Source of the DNA: Terriglobia bacterium | GTDB lineage: Bacteria > Acidobacteriota > Terriglobia > Bryobacterales > UBA6623 | DNA length: 64,000 bases | Assembly: GCA_009841225.1 (NCBI GenBank) | Contig: VXMF01000005.1 | Location: 124,001 to 188,000, forward strand | Direction: 5' to 3' | Shown: piece after piece, positions 36,481 to 46,443 of the stretch | How positions within the stretch are numbered: position 1 is the stretch's first letter | Layout: every line of letters begins with the position of its first letter | Notes under the pieces: generated by a model | Databases searched by the model: none | Told to the model about the DNA's origin: nothing | Seen by the model: only the letters and a program-made list of their open reading frames with translations | Position numbers and translations under genes: made by a program

Positions 36481-37371
36481 CTAGCGCCTCCTCAGCCGGA
36501 ACAGCAGGTATTCGCGCAGGGCCAAGTCTAGGGGCTCGGCTGTGTTCAACAGCACGTAGTCGGCGCCCTCGCCAAGAACACGCTCGCGCAGGGCGGCCAC
36601 ATGCCCCTGCATGAGCCCGGGATAGACGCGCTTGGCGTAGTCGGACGAGACTTCCATCTCCTCGCCGGTCTCCATGTCCTCGATCATGGCGGCCGAATCG
36701 ATGCCGGGCTCGAGTTCGGCGGGGTCTAGGACATGGAAGAAGACGATGTCCTTCCCTTGGTAGGCAACGGTCCGCAAAGAGTCGACGATCTTTTCCGGAT
36801 CGGCGTAAAAATCCGAGATCATCGCCACCAAGCCCCGGCGGCGCATCAAGCGCGTCAGCGCCAGTAACGGCACCTCCAGGTCGGTCCCCGTCGCGGCGTG
36901 CGCTTGCTCGAGCACGTGCAAGATGCTCTGCAAGTGGCGCGGGCGGTACTGGGCCGGGCGCACGTCGCGAACCTGCTCATCGAACAGGATCAGGCCCACG
37001 GCATCATGCTGGCGCGTGCACAGATACGCCAGCGCCGCCGCCAGGAAGCGCGCGTAGTCCAGCTTGCTGGGACCGCCGGAGGAATAGCCCATCGAAGCGC
37101 TGCAATCCAGCAGCAGCATCAAGTGTGTGTTCGTCTCGCCCAGAAAGCGCTTGACGTACACCCGATCGGTTCTCGAAAGAACGTTCCAGTCGATATAGCG
37201 AGGGTCGTCGCCCTCGTTGTAGGCGCGATATTCGGCGAACTCCTGGCTGAAGCCGAACTGCGGCGAGCGGTGCCCGCCGTGCAGGAAGCCATCGACCACC
37301 GTCTTGGCGACCAGTTCGATGTTCGCCAGGCGCTGCAGGATCGCCGGATCGAGCAGTTGCTGGTCAGCCAT
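36481..37371 (-). CDS. DUF58 / VWA-like protein
   Basis: About 296 residues from the ATG at 37371; the frame also allows a GTG at 37383. The DUF58 signature FAEYRAYNEGDDPRYIDWNVLSRTDRVYVKRF is near residues 45-80. The following MIDAS-like LLLDCSASM (D-x-S-x-S) makes it a VWA-fold protein. DUF58 proteins are encoded with MoxR ATPases and are thought to be metal-dependent adaptors for them. It lies about 60 bp after the MoxR gene. Confidence 0.92.
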   Translation of the reverse strand: MADQQLLDPAILQRLANIELVAKTVVDGFLHGGHRSPQFGFSQEFAEYRAYNEGDDPRYIDWNVLSRTDRVYVKRFLGETNTHLMLLLDCSASMGYSSGGPSKLDYARFLAAALAYLCTRQHDAVGLILFDEQVRDVRPAQYRPRHLQSILHVLEQAHAATGTDLEVPLLALTRLMRRRGLVAMISDFYADPEKIVDSLRTVAYQGKDIVFFHVLDPAELEPGIDSAAMIEDMETGEEMEVSSDYAKRVYPGLMQGHVAALRERVLGEGADYVLLNTAEPLDLALREYLLFRLRRR

Positions 37372-37430
37372 CGCCTCAGGCACTCCTGTGGCCGCACCAG
37401 CCGCGACCCGACCGCGCCCGCATGGTCAGA

Positions 37431-38462
37431 TCAGGTGCCCGGCGGGGCGGGCTTGACCTCGATCATCGAGCGCAGCACGTCATCGACGGTAGTCTTGTCG
37501 GACTCGGCGTAGAAGTTCGTGAGCACCCTGTGGCGCAGTATCGGGAAGGCCAGGGAGCGCAGGTCCTCCGACGTGACGTGATAGCGCCCGTCCAGCAGCG
37601 CCCGCGCCTTGGCCGCCAACACCAAGAACTGCGTCGCGCGCACGCTCGCGCCGTAGTTGACGTACTTCTTGACGATGTCCGGCGCCTCCGGATCGGTCGG
37701 CCGGGTCGCGCGCACCAGCGACACCGCGTATTGCGCCACCGGATCGGACACCGGCACCTGGCGGACCAGCCACTGGAACTGCAAGATCTCGTCGGCGGTG
37801 GTGACCGGATCCACGTTCGGCAGCGGGGTTCCGGCAGTGTTGCGCTCGACCACTTCGCCTTCTTGCTCCGGAGAGAGGTAGTCCAGCAGTACGTTGAACA
37901 GGAAGCGGTCGAGCTGAGCCTCGGGCAGCGGGTAGGTGCCCTCGAGTTCGATGGGGTTCTGGGTGGCAAGCACGAAGAACGGCGGCCGCAGCTCATAGCT
38001 GTTGCCGCGCACGGTCACCGAGTGCTCCTGCATCGCCTCTAGCAGCGCGGCCTGTGTCTTCGGCGGGGTGCGGTTGACCTCGTCCGCCAGCAGCACGTTC
38101 GTGAACAGAGGCCCCTGGACGAAGGTCCAACTGCGCCGCCCAGTAGCCGAGTCCTCTTCCAAGATGTCGGTGCCCGTGATGTCAGTCGGCATGAGGTCGG
38201 GCGTGAACTGGATGCGCTTGAAGGTCAGGCCCAGCGCGGCGGCCAGCGTGCTCACCAACAGCGTCTTGGCCGTGCCAGGCATGCCGGTGATGAGGCAGTG
38301 ACCGCCCACCAGCAAAGTGACGAGCAGGTTATCGACCACCTCGTCCTGGCCCACGATGATGCGGTGGACCTGCTCGCGAATGCGCTCCATAGAAGCGTGG
38401 AACGAGGAGACCAGTTCCTCGGTTTCGGCGGAGTCCTGGGCGACCGACAGCGTAGTTTCCAT
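37431..38462 (-). CDS. MoxR-type AAA+ ATPase
   Basis: 343 residues. Walker A is GMPGTAKT (60-67), Walker B is [23 protein letters not shown] (124-146), and sensor 1 is the [25 protein letters not shown] region. A C-terminal lid helix domain follows. MoxR ATPases act as chaperones that remodel or insert metal into partner proteins via VWA domain adaptors. Four such adaptor genes (DUF58, BatA, large VWA protein, DUF4175) are in the same operon. TAGGA 6-7 nt upstream of the ATG serves as Shine-Dalgarno. Confidence 0.95.
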   Translation of the reverse strand: METTLSVAQDSAETEELVSSFHASMERIREQVHRIIVGQDEVVDNLLVTLLVGGHCLITGMPGTAKTLLVSTLAAALGLTFKRIQFTPDLMPTDITGTDILEEDSATGRRSWTFVQGPLFTNVLLADEVNRTPPKTQAALLEAMQEHSVTVRGNSYELRPPFFVLATQNPIELEGTYPLPEAQLDRFLFNVLLDYLSPEQEGEVVERNTAGTPLPNVDPVTTADEILQFQWLVRQVPVSDPVAQYAVSLVRATRPTDPEAPDIVKKYVNYGASVRATQFLVLAAKARALLDGRYHVTSEDLRSLAFPILRHRVLTNFYAESDKTTVDDVLRSMIEVKPAPPGT

Positions 38463-38470
38463 CTGAGTTC

Positions 38471-40726
38471 CTATCGCTTGACCTGTAGGAGCAATTGCAG
38501 TGCGGGACCGAAGGTGGGCGCGCGCTCCAATGCCTGGAGCACGTGCAGCCGTGCGCTGGCAAGATCGCCTATCTTAACGTATGCGCGAGCGAGGTTGTAT
38601 TCGGCGGTCGCACGATCCAAGGGATCCAGCGCCAAGACCGCCTCGAACTCGCGGCGCGCGAGGTCCGCTCTACCCGCTTCCAGGTGCAGGTCGCCAAGGC
38701 GCGCGTGGAGTTCCTCGTCCTGCGGCCAGTTGTAGATCAAGCCGTTGTAGGTGTATACCGCTTCGGCGTCGCGACCGGCCTCTTCGAGCCAGCCGGCGAG
38801 CTTCTTGAGCGTTTCGGGCTGGCGTCCGCCGCGCCTCTCGTACTCCTGGAGCTCGGCCACGGCTGCCTCCCGGTTCCCGGCCTTGTCATGCGCATTGGCC
38901 AGCAGCACGTACGCGCTGCCGCTGCCAACGTGCTGGGGATAGGCGGCCTTGGCGGCTTCGGCCGGCTCGACCGCCCCGTCCCAGTCGCCCTCGCGAGCGC
39001 TTTCTAGCGCGGCCTTGAGGTGTCGGCGCCAGCGCGGCAGGCCGTCCAGGGCCGGGCCCAGGGCGTCGCGCATGTAGTCGTCGAACTGCTCGTCGAAATC
39101 CTCCGGGGAGATGTCCAAGACCGCCTCGATGTTCGCGCCGGTCGGCACCTTGGCCGCGAAGCCGCGCAGCAGTTCCACCAGCTTGCCCTCTCCCCAGCGC
39201 TGGGCGATGAACTTGCAGACGAATCCTGCCTGCATGTAGGAGATGGCCACCTGGCCGGCATGCTTGGGTCGAATGAACCCCCGATCCAGCTTCACGATCG
39301 GCAGCAGCTCTCGCTTGCGCACCGCCTCTACGTATTCCGGGCCGACGGACTCTCCCCAGCGCACGTCGGCCATCCACTCCTCGTACATCGAGATCCCTTC
39401 CGAGTACCAGCGCGGGACCAAGTGGTCCGTCGATTCCAGGGTGAACACGTGCGCCAGTTCGTGCCACAGGGTCGTGCCCCAGTGAAATCCTCCCGGCTCG
39501 CGCCCGCTGGGGCTGTCCATCGCGACAACGTACCCGAACGTGACCCCGAGCAGGCCGATTCCGGGCATGGCCATGGTCCGCACGGCGAAATCGTCGTGAT
39601 TGGGGTAGAACTCCACCCTCACGGGGCTCTTCAGCTCGAAGCCGTACTTGCGCGTGAACTCGTCGATAGCGCGATTGGTCAGCTCGCGAACGTACGGCAG
39701 CAGAAGCTGCGACTCGTCCTTGTCCAAGCGGAAAACAGCCCGCACCGCTGCATCGGCGCCCGGACCTCTGTCCTCGAACGTGTCGAACTGGTCGTAGGTG
39801 TCCAAGAGCCGCAACGTGTTGACCGTCTTGGCGCTGTAGGGGTCGCCTTCATAGGCGATCTCCAAGTGGCGCCGCCCCTCGTCGTCAATCCCCTCGCGCA
39901 TCAGGTTCACGCCGAGTTCCGCGTGGGCCTGCCACAGGCTGGGCGCCACGGCGACTGCCTTGCGCAGGCGCTCGGTGGCCTCGCGATAGCGGCGCGTGAT
40001 CACGTAGAAGTGGGCTTGTTCGGCGTAGACCTCGCCATAGCGGGGGTTGTAGGCCAGCGCCTTGTCGACCCACCGGTTGTCGCGCTCGCCCTCCAACATT
40101 TCCAGGGAAGCAAGCAGGGCGTACGCTTCCAGAGGCGCCAGGCCTAGATTCAGGGCCTGCTCGAGTCCCTGCTCAAGCTGCTCCCGGGCAGCCGCCAAGT
40201 CACCCTCCTCCAAGGCCATGCGCCCCAAGAGCAGATAGCCCTCCGCCTGGTCCGGCTTGCGCTTGAGCGCCTCCTGCGCCAACTCGGCCGCCTTGCCCTC
40301 GAACCGCGAGGCCAGCACGGTGGCCATTCCCAAGTGCGCGGGCACGTGGTTCTCATCCAACGCGAGCGCCTCCTGGAATAGATCACCGGCTTCTACCTGC
40401 TGGTGCGAATCGATATACAAATAGCCCCAGCGCACACGAAGGTCGGGATCCTCCGGCTCGAGCTTGATCGCCTCCCGGAACCAGTCGTTGGCGGCCTTGA
40501 GATCCCCCAGCATCCAATAGGCTTCCGCCTGCGCGGCGGGATCGGCCACTTCCAACACGCCGCGATAGCAAGCGGCCGCTTCGATCGCCTTGCCTCGGTC
40601 GTGCAGCGCATCGCAGGGCCCGAGCGCTGCGTGGCGCACTCCGCGCCCATCCCCGCGCTGGCCCAGCACGGGCGATCCCGCCGCCAGTACCAGGCCGGCG
40701 GCAACCCACCACCACCTGCGGAACAT
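38471..40726 (-). CDS. Secreted TPR protein with gluzincin-type metalloprotease domain (peptidase MA-like)
   Basis: About 751 residues. A signal peptide (WWWVAAGLVLAAGSPVLG) is followed by TPR repeats (about 40-330). A zinc-protease domain has HELAH at 422-426 and the third ligand E443 in RWYSEGISMYEEW, with the usual gluzincin 17-residue gap. A further TPR block occupies ~590-750. The start ATG 40726 overlaps the TGA of the C13-like gene (TGATG). In the MoxR operon it is presumably an envelope protease acting on, or controlled by, the adaptors. This is an inference. Confidence 0.85.
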   Translation of the reverse strand: MFRRWWWVAAGLVLAAGSPVLGQRGDGRGVRHAALGPCDALHDRGKAIEAAACYRGVLEVADPAAQAEAYWMLGDLKAANDWFREAIKLEPEDPDLRVRWGYLYIDSHQQVEAGDLFQEALALDENHVPAHLGMATVLASRFEGKAAELAQEALKRKPDQAEGYLLLGRMALEEGDLAAAREQLEQGLEQALNLGLAPLEAYALLASLEMLEGERDNRWVDKALAYNPRYGEVYAEQAHFYVITRRYREATERLRKAVAVAPSLWQAHAELGVNLMREGIDDEGRRHLEIAYEGDPYSAKTVNTLRLLDTYDQFDTFEDRGPGADAAVRAVFRLDKDESQLLLPYVRELTNRAIDEFTRKYGFELKSPVRVEFYPNHDDFAVRTMAMPGIGLLGVTFGYVVAMDSPSGREPGGFHWGTTLWHELAHVFTLESTDHLVPRWYSEGISMYEEWMADVRWGESVGPEYVEAVRKRELLPIVKLDRGFIRPKHAGQVAISYMQAGFVCKFIAQRWGEGKLVELLRGFAAKVPTGANIEAVLDISPEDFDEQFDDYMRDALGPALDGLPRWRRHLKAALESAREGDWDGAVEPAEAAKAAYPQHVGSGSAYVLLANAHDKAGNREAAVAELQEYERRGGRQPETLKKLAGWLEEAGRDAEAVYTYNGLIYNWPQDEELHARLGDLHLEAGRADLARREFEAVLALDPLDRATAEYNLARAYVKIGDLASARLHVLQALERAPTFGPALQLLLQVKR

Positions 40727-41667
40727 CACTGGCGCTCCTCGCCGGAGCCGGCTTGCTCCCCTGCGATCTGTCGCTGGATCTCTGCCATTTCCAACAGCAG
40801 CGCTTCCAGTTCCTTCAGGAATTCAGATTGGGAGAGCTCGTCCTTGCGAGCAGTCAGGTCGGCGATCTTCAGCTCCAAGCCCTCGCGACGATCCAACAGC
40901 TCCCGCGTGGAAGGATCCTCCGCCAGCGCGGCAGCATCCCCGAGCCGGGCCAGCATGAAGCTCTCGGCCCGCTCGCCCTGCAATTGTGGGTGCTCGGTCG
41001 CGAGCCGCTGGTGATCGGCGTAGTGGGCTTTGACCTTGCTCTCGGCGTACTGGAACGCCTCGAGCGCGGAGATGCTGTCGTTCTTGTTGGTGTCCGCCTC
41101 GGTCGCAGCGAACGCCTCGGCGAAGTACTCGCCGAACACAGTCGCGTTCTTTTCGCGACCGTTCTTGGTCGCCGTGATGACGACCCGCTGCGCCCCCTTG
41201 AGCGTGTCTAAGGCGCCTCCGCTGGAGCTGGTAGTGCTGACCACAAGTTGCCTCGCCGCCGGCACGGCGTCCAGCCAGAGCTTCAACTGCGCGCCGGTAA
41301 CGTCCGGCCCAGGGATGTTGAACTTGTAGCCGCCGCCATCATGAGAACCGTGTCCAATGAGGAATACCGCCAGCGCGTCCCCCGGGCTCACCCTTCCGGC
41401 CAGCGCGCCGAACGCTGACTCGATCCGCCCTGCTGTCGCGTCCGTGCCCGCCAGCACGGTGACCAGAGCCTCGTCGCCGGCGGTGCGCCGCACTGCCGCC
41501 AGCATCCCGCTGATCTGCTCGCGGAAGCTCTCCGCGTAGCGCCGCTCGCCGCCAAGGCCCTCGACAAGCAAGAAGTGCGTCGCTGCCGGCGCGCCGCGGG
41601 ACAGGCCGACCCAGAGCGGCAGGACGCACGCGACGAGAAGCACCCGCCTCGTGGCAAGCCGCGTCAT
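40726..41667 (-). CDS. Exported caspase-like (peptidase C13-fold) protein without the catalytic Cys
   Basis: 313 residues. The start ATG 41667 overlaps the upstream TGA (ATGA). A signal peptide (ATRRVLLVACVLPLWVGLSRG) precedes a caspase-like fold with LAVFLIGHGSHDGGGYKF, matching the catalytic His. The strand that should carry the catalytic Cys (ACESG in legumain) reads VVSTTSSSGGALD, with Ser/Thr instead. A calcium EF-like loop DTNKNDSISALEAF and a C-terminal coiled coil follow. It is probably a pseudo-peptidase acting as a binding module, unless a Ser replaces the Cys. Confidence 0.78.
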   Translation of the reverse strand: MTRLATRRVLLVACVLPLWVGLSRGAPAATHFLLVEGLGGERRYAESFREQISGMLAAVRRTAGDEALVTVLAGTDATAGRIESAFGALAGRVSPGDALAVFLIGHGSHDGGGYKFNIPGPDVTGAQLKLWLDAVPAARQLVVSTTSSSGGALDTLKGAQRVVITATKNGREKNATVFGEYFAEAFAATEADTNKNDSISALEAFQYAESKVKAHYADHQRLATEHPQLQGERAESFMLARLGDAAALAEDPSTRELLDRREGLELKIADLTARKDELSQSEFLKELEALLLEMAEIQRQIAGEQAGSGEERQ

Positions 41668-43916
41668 ATCACGCCCCAGCGCTTGCGCAGCAGCCACTCC
41701 GCAGCCCGCAGCAAGAGCAGCAACAGGAACAATGCGGGCATGTCCCACAGGTCCAGCACCTCGCGAGTCGTGATGCCGGCCTCGGAGAAGCCTATCTCCG
41801 AGGGCAGGCCCTCCAATTCGTCCAGTTCCCAGTAGCTGCCCCCCGTTTGATCGGCCAGGCGGGCAAGCAGGCTACTATTCCGCTCCGGGTGAAAGTACTC
41901 TGCCACGCCGCCCTCTCGCCGGAAGTGCAGCGTGTCCGCACCCAGCCGCTCGTCTCCCAGATGCGCGACCGTTTCCACCAGGTACACACCTAAGTCTGCA
42001 GCATCGACTTCGGCCTCGTACACTCCTTGCTCGCTCGAGGATGGCCGCAGCGCAAACGTCTTCGACGGACCCTCCTCAGGCGTGAGGGTCGCGCTCACGC
42101 GCGCATTGTTGGCGGGCTCGTAGCGCTTGTCCCGCACTTCCGCCCGGAGCTGCACGCGGGACTCGTCGGCATAGTTCGAACGGTCCGTGGTAAGCCTGAC
42201 GGGGTCGTCGGAATCGACCACCAATGCCCGGAACATCTGGCGCCAGAAGGTGTCATGGCGCTCGTCGTCACTGGGCAGGCCCATGCGCCAGCGCCAGCTC
42301 CCCCCAGTAGCGAAGATCATCGAGCGGCCGCGCCCGTAGTTCTGGCGCACAAGCAGCGGCAGGCTCTCGGTGCCGTACTGCACAGACATCAATGTCAGCG
42401 CAGCGGGCTTGAGCGCGCCGATCCGTTGGAAATCCGCCAGCTGCGGCATTTCAGCCCACAGCCGAGCGTTCTCTTCGGAATCGGGCGACAGGCGGCTGAT
42501 CAGCGAGTCGCGGCCCTGCCGCGCGATCTCGACCGTCACCTTCTCGCGGATAAACGAGGTGTCGCCCGGTTCAAGCACGGCCGGCAGGGCATCGACGATC
42601 TCAGAGTTCTGCCAGCCTCCAGCCCCGAGGCCGTTGGGCCCGGCCAGCATCAACAGCGTGCCCCCGCGCCGACTGACGAATTCCCTGATCGCCACCTGCT
42701 GCTTGGGCGTGAAGAAAGCCGCTTCGAAGCTGCCTATGATCAGCGCGTCGTAGGCGAACAGTTCCTCCTCCTCTCCCGGGAAGCCGCCTTCGAGTTCTTC
42801 TGGCGTGTCGACTCCCTGGCGGTAGAACTTGTTGGTCGACGTCCGCAACATGGTCACCAGTTGGACGCTGGCGTCCTTCTGCACGGCGCGGCGCATGAAT
42901 TTGTACTGCCAGCGCGGCTCGCCCTCGGCGTACAGAATCCGGCGGCGGCGACGCGGCACGTCGAGTACGCGACGGCGCTGGTTGTTGCCTAAGATCTCTT
43001 CTCCCGGAACGGGCTCGACAGTGAACATCAGATCGCGAACCCCGGATTCTCCCGCGCCGAAATCGATCCATTCGCGGCGCACGGGCTCGCCCGGCCTGAG
43101 CGTCACAGGCTGGCTCGCAAGCACGCTGGAACCGTCGCGAACCGTGACGCGCGTGACGCGCTCGGCCTCGCCATCGTGCCTTAGAGTGAGCTGCGCGCTG
43201 ACCCTGGACCTGGGAAGGGCCTCCGAAGCGACCGCCACGTCGGACAGCTCGACGTCGCCAAGGATGCGCTCGCGGCCCACCCCGACCGCGTGCACGGGAA
43301 CGTTGTACTTGCGGATCTCGGCAGCAAGCTCGCGGTCGAACCGGCCGCTGTTGTCCGCCCCGTCGCTGACGACCAGCAGCGCTCCCAGCGGTACCGCCGT
43401 CGATTCCCGCAGGACGCTGAGGACGGACTCTCCCACGCCACTGCTCGCGCCGGGCGGCGGGATATCCTCCTGCCGCAGCGAGCCGATCCGTTCAGGCTTG
43501 GCCGAGAAGCCATACAAGCGCACGCGGAACTTCTCCGCCAGAGAGGGCATCACCGTCTCCTGCAGAGCCCCGGCCGCGCGGGCCAGACGCGAGAGCCCGT
43601 CTTCGACCAGCGACATGCTGCTCGAGGTGTCCACAAGAACGGCAACAGCGTTCTGGCGGCTCTTGAGCGACTGGACAGCCAGCGCTGGCTGCCACAAGAG
43701 CACCAACACAAGGGTGGCAGTCGCGACCTGCAGGGCCCACACGCCCCACAGTGCTGCGCCGGTCAGTCGGCTAGGAGCCCGGCGGGCGTACGCCAGCAAT
43801 CCGAGCGCCGCGACCAAGGCCAGCGCGGCCAGTAACCAAACCGACCAGCCCGTGGCGAACAGGAATTCGCCCTTACGGTACGCCGCGAGCGGGTACTTGA
43901 ACAAGAATTCGAACAC
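41664..43916 (-). CDS. Membrane VWA protein with glutamine-amidotransferase-like domain
   Basis: About 750 residues, probably from the GTG at 43916, right after the DUF4159 gene. Two TMs (about residues 20-42 and 52-78) are followed by a VWA domain with MIDAS DTSSSMS (about 95). There is a beta-sandwich-like region to ~330, then a class I glutamine-amidotransferase-like domain (RRILYAEGEPRWQYKFMRRAVQ; ALIIGSFEAAFFTPKQQVAI; GGTLLMLAGPNGLGAGGW). The catalytic Cys is missing, as in other such membrane VWA proteins. The C-terminus ends with a TM (FLLLLLLRAAEWLL). The stop overlaps the C13-like gene by 4 bp. Confidence 0.85.
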   Translation of the reverse strand: MFEFLFKYPLAAYRKGEFLFATGWSVWLLAALALVAALGLLAYARRAPSRLTGAALWGVWALQVATATLVLVLLWQPALAVQSLKSRQNAVAVLVDTSSSMSLVEDGLSRLARAAGALQETVMPSLAEKFRVRLYGFSAKPERIGSLRQEDIPPPGASSGVGESVLSVLRESTAVPLGALLVVSDGADNSGRFDRELAAEIRKYNVPVHAVGVGRERILGDVELSDVAVASEALPRSRVSAQLTLRHDGEAERVTRVTVRDGSSVLASQPVTLRPGEPVRREWIDFGAGESGVRDLMFTVEPVPGEEILGNNQRRRVLDVPRRRRRILYAEGEPRWQYKFMRRAVQKDASVQLVTMLRTSTNKFYRQGVDTPEELEGGFPGEEEELFAYDALIIGSFEAAFFTPKQQVAIREFVSRRGGTLLMLAGPNGLGAGGWQNSEIVDALPAVLEPGDTSFIREKVTVEIARQGRDSLISRLSPDSEENARLWAEMPQLADFQRIGALKPAALTLMSVQYGTESLPLLVRQNYGRGRSMIFATGGSWRWRMGLPSDDERHDTFWRQMFRALVVDSDDPVRLTTDRSNYADESRVQLRAEVRDKRYEPANNARVSATLTPEEGPSKTFALRPSSSEQGVYEAEVDAADLGVYLVETVAHLGDERLGADTLHFRREGGVAEYFHPERNSSLLARLADQTGGSYWELDELEGLPSEIGFSEAGITTREVLDLWDMPALFLLLLLLRAAEWLLRKRWGVI

Positions 43917-43927
43917 CGGCCGCCACT

Positions 43928-44731
43928 CTAGTGCGTCATCGCGTAAATGACGTAGTTGACAGCAAACCGATAGGCAAGCGCGGTCATGTTCTCGGGATAC
44001 TCCGGAAGGTCGGCATGCTCCCAAGCGTCGCCCATGTCCATGTTGAAGTTGATCGCCACCATCAGTCGCCCGTCATCGTCATAGACGCCCCGCCAGTGCG
44101 GAGTGTAACCGCCCTTCTCGTAAGGAGTGCCCGACCACAGGTACTGAATGCCCGGAATCTGCGTCCGCTGGTCAAGGTCGTACAGCGTGTGCAGAAGCGG
44201 GTCGTTGTCGGGAATCTCGACGATCGGCCGTTCAGGGAACACACGCTGCATGCTGGAGGCGAAGCCAGCCCACTCGGCCGCGCCGTGGAAATCGTCCACG
44301 ACCAAGAAGCCGCCGCGCAGCAAGTACTCCCGCAGGCGCTCGGCCTCGCGATCGTCCAAGTACCAGCGCCCGACTTCGACGGCGTAAATCCACGGGTAGT
44401 CGAAGAGCTCGTCATCCAGCGGATCGAAGAACTTGCCGCCATAGGCGGTGTCGATCATCGTCAGCCGACTGATGCCGTTCGTGAGATGGTACTCTGCCGC
44501 CGGCCAGTCCGTGCGCCAGCCGCCGCGCCCTCGCCGACCGTACCCATCATTCGATCCGTAGGCATAGCGCACGAACTGGAACTCGCCCCGCGGGTCCGGG
44601 TCGAAGTCGTAAGCGCGCGGATCTCCGTCGTAGCCGCGGCCCCAGAACTGCAGCGCCCAGAGGCACGGCGCCGCCGCCAACAGCGGCAGCACAACCCACA
44701 GAGCCAAGCGACGATACCCCACCGTGAACAT
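43928..44731 (-). CDS. DUF4159 protein, first gene of the MoxR/VWA operon
   Basis: About 267 residues from ATG 44731, with an N-terminal signal or anchor (LALWVVLPLLAAAPCLWALQFW). The DUF4159 domain contains EFQFVRYAYGSNDGYG, DWPAAEYHLTNGISRLT, DYPWIYAVEVGRWYLDDREAERLREYLLRGGFLVVDDFHG and PDNDPLLHTLYDL. The family has an amidotransferase-like fold and, as here, travels with MoxR and VWA genes. It leads an operon of nine genes running to 30405. The promoter must lie in 44732-44848, but I did not find a clear one. Confidence 0.85.
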   Translation of the reverse strand: MFTVGYRRLALWVVLPLLAAAPCLWALQFWGRGYDGDPRAYDFDPDPRGEFQFVRYAYGSNDGYGRRGRGGWRTDWPAAEYHLTNGISRLTMIDTAYGGKFFDPLDDELFDYPWIYAVEVGRWYLDDREAERLREYLLRGGFLVVDDFHGAAEWAGFASSMQRVFPERPIVEIPDNDPLLHTLYDLDQRTQIPGIQYLWSGTPYEKGGYTPHWRGVYDDDGRLMVAINFNMDMGDAWEHADLPEYPENMTALAYRFAVNYVIYAMTH

Positions 44732-44848
44732 CCGCGGCCCGTTACGCGGGCGCCCATGAGAGTACCACAGCGGCAGGGCGCATCTGAACCGCCGACAGTG
44801 CCGATCGGTTGCCGCTGCCACCAGGACGCGAGCCGGAATGTCCGAACA

Positions 44849-44875
44849 GGATGCAGCGGACGGACCGCTGCATCC
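44849..44875 (-). terminator. Stem-loop after rpoD, candidate terminator
   Basis: A perfect 11-bp inverted repeat, GGATGCAGCGG / CCGCTGCATCC, with a 5-nt loop, starting 17 nt after the end of the sigma-factor gene. The minus-strand sequence after it begins TGTTC, not a T-run, so it may be a weak intrinsic terminator or an RNA 3'-end stabiliser. Confidence 0.6.
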
Positions 44876-44892
44876 CTCGGGCGCGCGGCGAA

Positions 44893-46335
44893 TCAGACCG
44901 GCAGCAAGTAGCGCAGCGTTGCCGCCTGCTCGGGCTGGCGCAGATCCGCCAGAGCCTTGAGCTCCAGCTGCCGGATGCGCTCCCGCGTGAGGCCGAACCT
45001 CTCGCCAATCTCCTGCAGCGTGTGCTGGCGTTCGTGGCCGATGCCGAAGCGCAGCTGCAGCACCCTGCGTTCCATCTCCGGCAGCGACTCCAAGATTCCA
45101 GCGGTCTCGCCCACAAGGTCGCCATCGACCAGCTCCTGCATGGGCGAGGCTGCGTGCTTGTCCTCGAGCATCTCTGCCAGGGTCGAATCCCCGTCAGGGC
45201 CAACACGGGTCTCCAACGAGACCGGCGAGAGGCCGATCAGGCGCAGCATCTCCACCTTGTCGATGTCCACTTCGAGATACTCGGCAACCTCCTCGTTCGA
45301 AGGAGTCCGCCCATGCTCTCGCTCGAGGAGGTGCAGCGCCCGGTTGAACTTGTTGAGCTGCTCGTTCATGTGCACCGGCACGCGGACGGTCCGCGACTGG
45401 TCGGACAGCGCCCGCATGACAGCCTGTCGAATCCACCACGTGGCGTAGGTCGAGAACTTGAAGCCGCGCCGGTAGTCGAACTTCTCGACCGCCCGGGCCA
45501 GGCCGATGTTGCCCTCTTGGATGAGGTCCAGCAGGTGCAGGCCCCGGTTCACGAACTTCTTGGCCACCGACACCACCAGTCGCAAGTTGGCCTCGATCAA
45601 GGCGTTCTTGGTTACCTCGGCCTGACCTTGAGCCCGCTGCAACCGCGCCAGCTGGCGCCGACCTTCGGAGGCCCCTATCGGCAGCCAGGCTTCTCCAACC
45701 GTCTCTTGGCCGCCCAGCCGCTCGACCTCCCGCGTGAAGCGGGTCGCGTACGACCGCCACACGTCCGGATCCAGAGGCAGCCTGCGGATCGTGCGCGAGA
45801 GGGCTACCAGCTCCCTGTAATACGCCCAGCGCAGGGCACGGTTCTCCGCGATGTTGAGCGCTCCGGCCTCGTCCCAAGCGGCCTTGCTCTGCTCTAGGTT
45901 TTGCAGCATGCGGATGATCCGGCCCAAGCGCTGCTTGAGGCCGCGCAGACCAGTCTCCACAGTCTCGGCGTCCGCCCCGCCGACACCCGCGATCAACTGC
46001 CTGCCCAGCTGGGGGTTACGACGCAGACGCTGCTGCAACTCGCGCAACTCGCGCCACAGCCAGGAACTCTGCGAGAGCACCGCACGCATGCGGGCCTCGG
46101 CGGACTCCAGCTTCTTGGCGAGGCGCACTTCGCCCTCGCTGTCCAGCAGCGGCACCATGCCGATCTCGGACAGGTACAGGCGGACGTTGTCCTCAGGCGC
46201 AGATGCCTCTTCCCGCTCGTTGCTGTCAGCGCGCGCGTTCTGCTCGACCACGCCGCCGTCTAACTCGCTGTCCTGCTCGGCACGCACATTGGCCTGTGCG
46301 CGCGCCGTCCGGTCACGCAGCCTTCTGCGTAGCAT
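44893..46335 (-). CDS. rpoD: Primary-type sigma-70 RNA polymerase sigma factor
   Basis: 480 residues. Region 1.2 begins at [29 protein letters not shown] (about 49). A non-conserved insert follows to ~260. Region 2 is [30 protein letters not shown] and [26 protein letters not shown]; region 3 contains [15 protein letters not shown]. Region 4 ends with [29 protein letters not shown]. The HTH in region 4 binds the -35 and region 2.4 the -10. An acidic N-terminal region 1.1 is not obvious. AGGAGG 6-7 nt before the ATG is the best Shine-Dalgarno in the window. It could be a group 2 sigma, but the conserved regions are primary-like. Confidence 0.88.
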   Translation of the reverse strand: MLRRRLRDRTARAQANVRAEQDSELDGGVVEQNARADSNEREEASAPEDNVRLYLSEIGMVPLLDSEGEVRLAKKLESAEARMRAVLSQSSWLWRELRELQQRLRRNPQLGRQLIAGVGGADAETVETGLRGLKQRLGRIIRMLQNLEQSKAAWDEAGALNIAENRALRWAYYRELVALSRTIRRLPLDPDVWRSYATRFTREVERLGGQETVGEAWLPIGASEGRRQLARLQRAQGQAEVTKNALIEANLRLVVSVAKKFVNRGLHLLDLIQEGNIGLARAVEKFDYRRGFKFSTYATWWIRQAVMRALSDQSRTVRVPVHMNEQLNKFNRALHLLEREHGRTPSNEEVAEYLEVDIDKVEMLRLIGLSPVSLETRVGPDGDSTLAEMLEDKHAASPMQELVDGDLVGETAGILESLPEMERRVLQLRFGIGHERQHTLQEIGERFGLTRERIRQLELKALADLRQPEQAATLRYLLPV

Positions 46336-46443
46336 TGCGTTTACCTCCTTCTGTTAGCTTGGACGCAGCAGAGCTCGATTTGGTTGCCTCTCTCCTTACA
46401 TCGACTTAACACTATTTAACAATTGCGGCGGGCGAGTGTCAAA

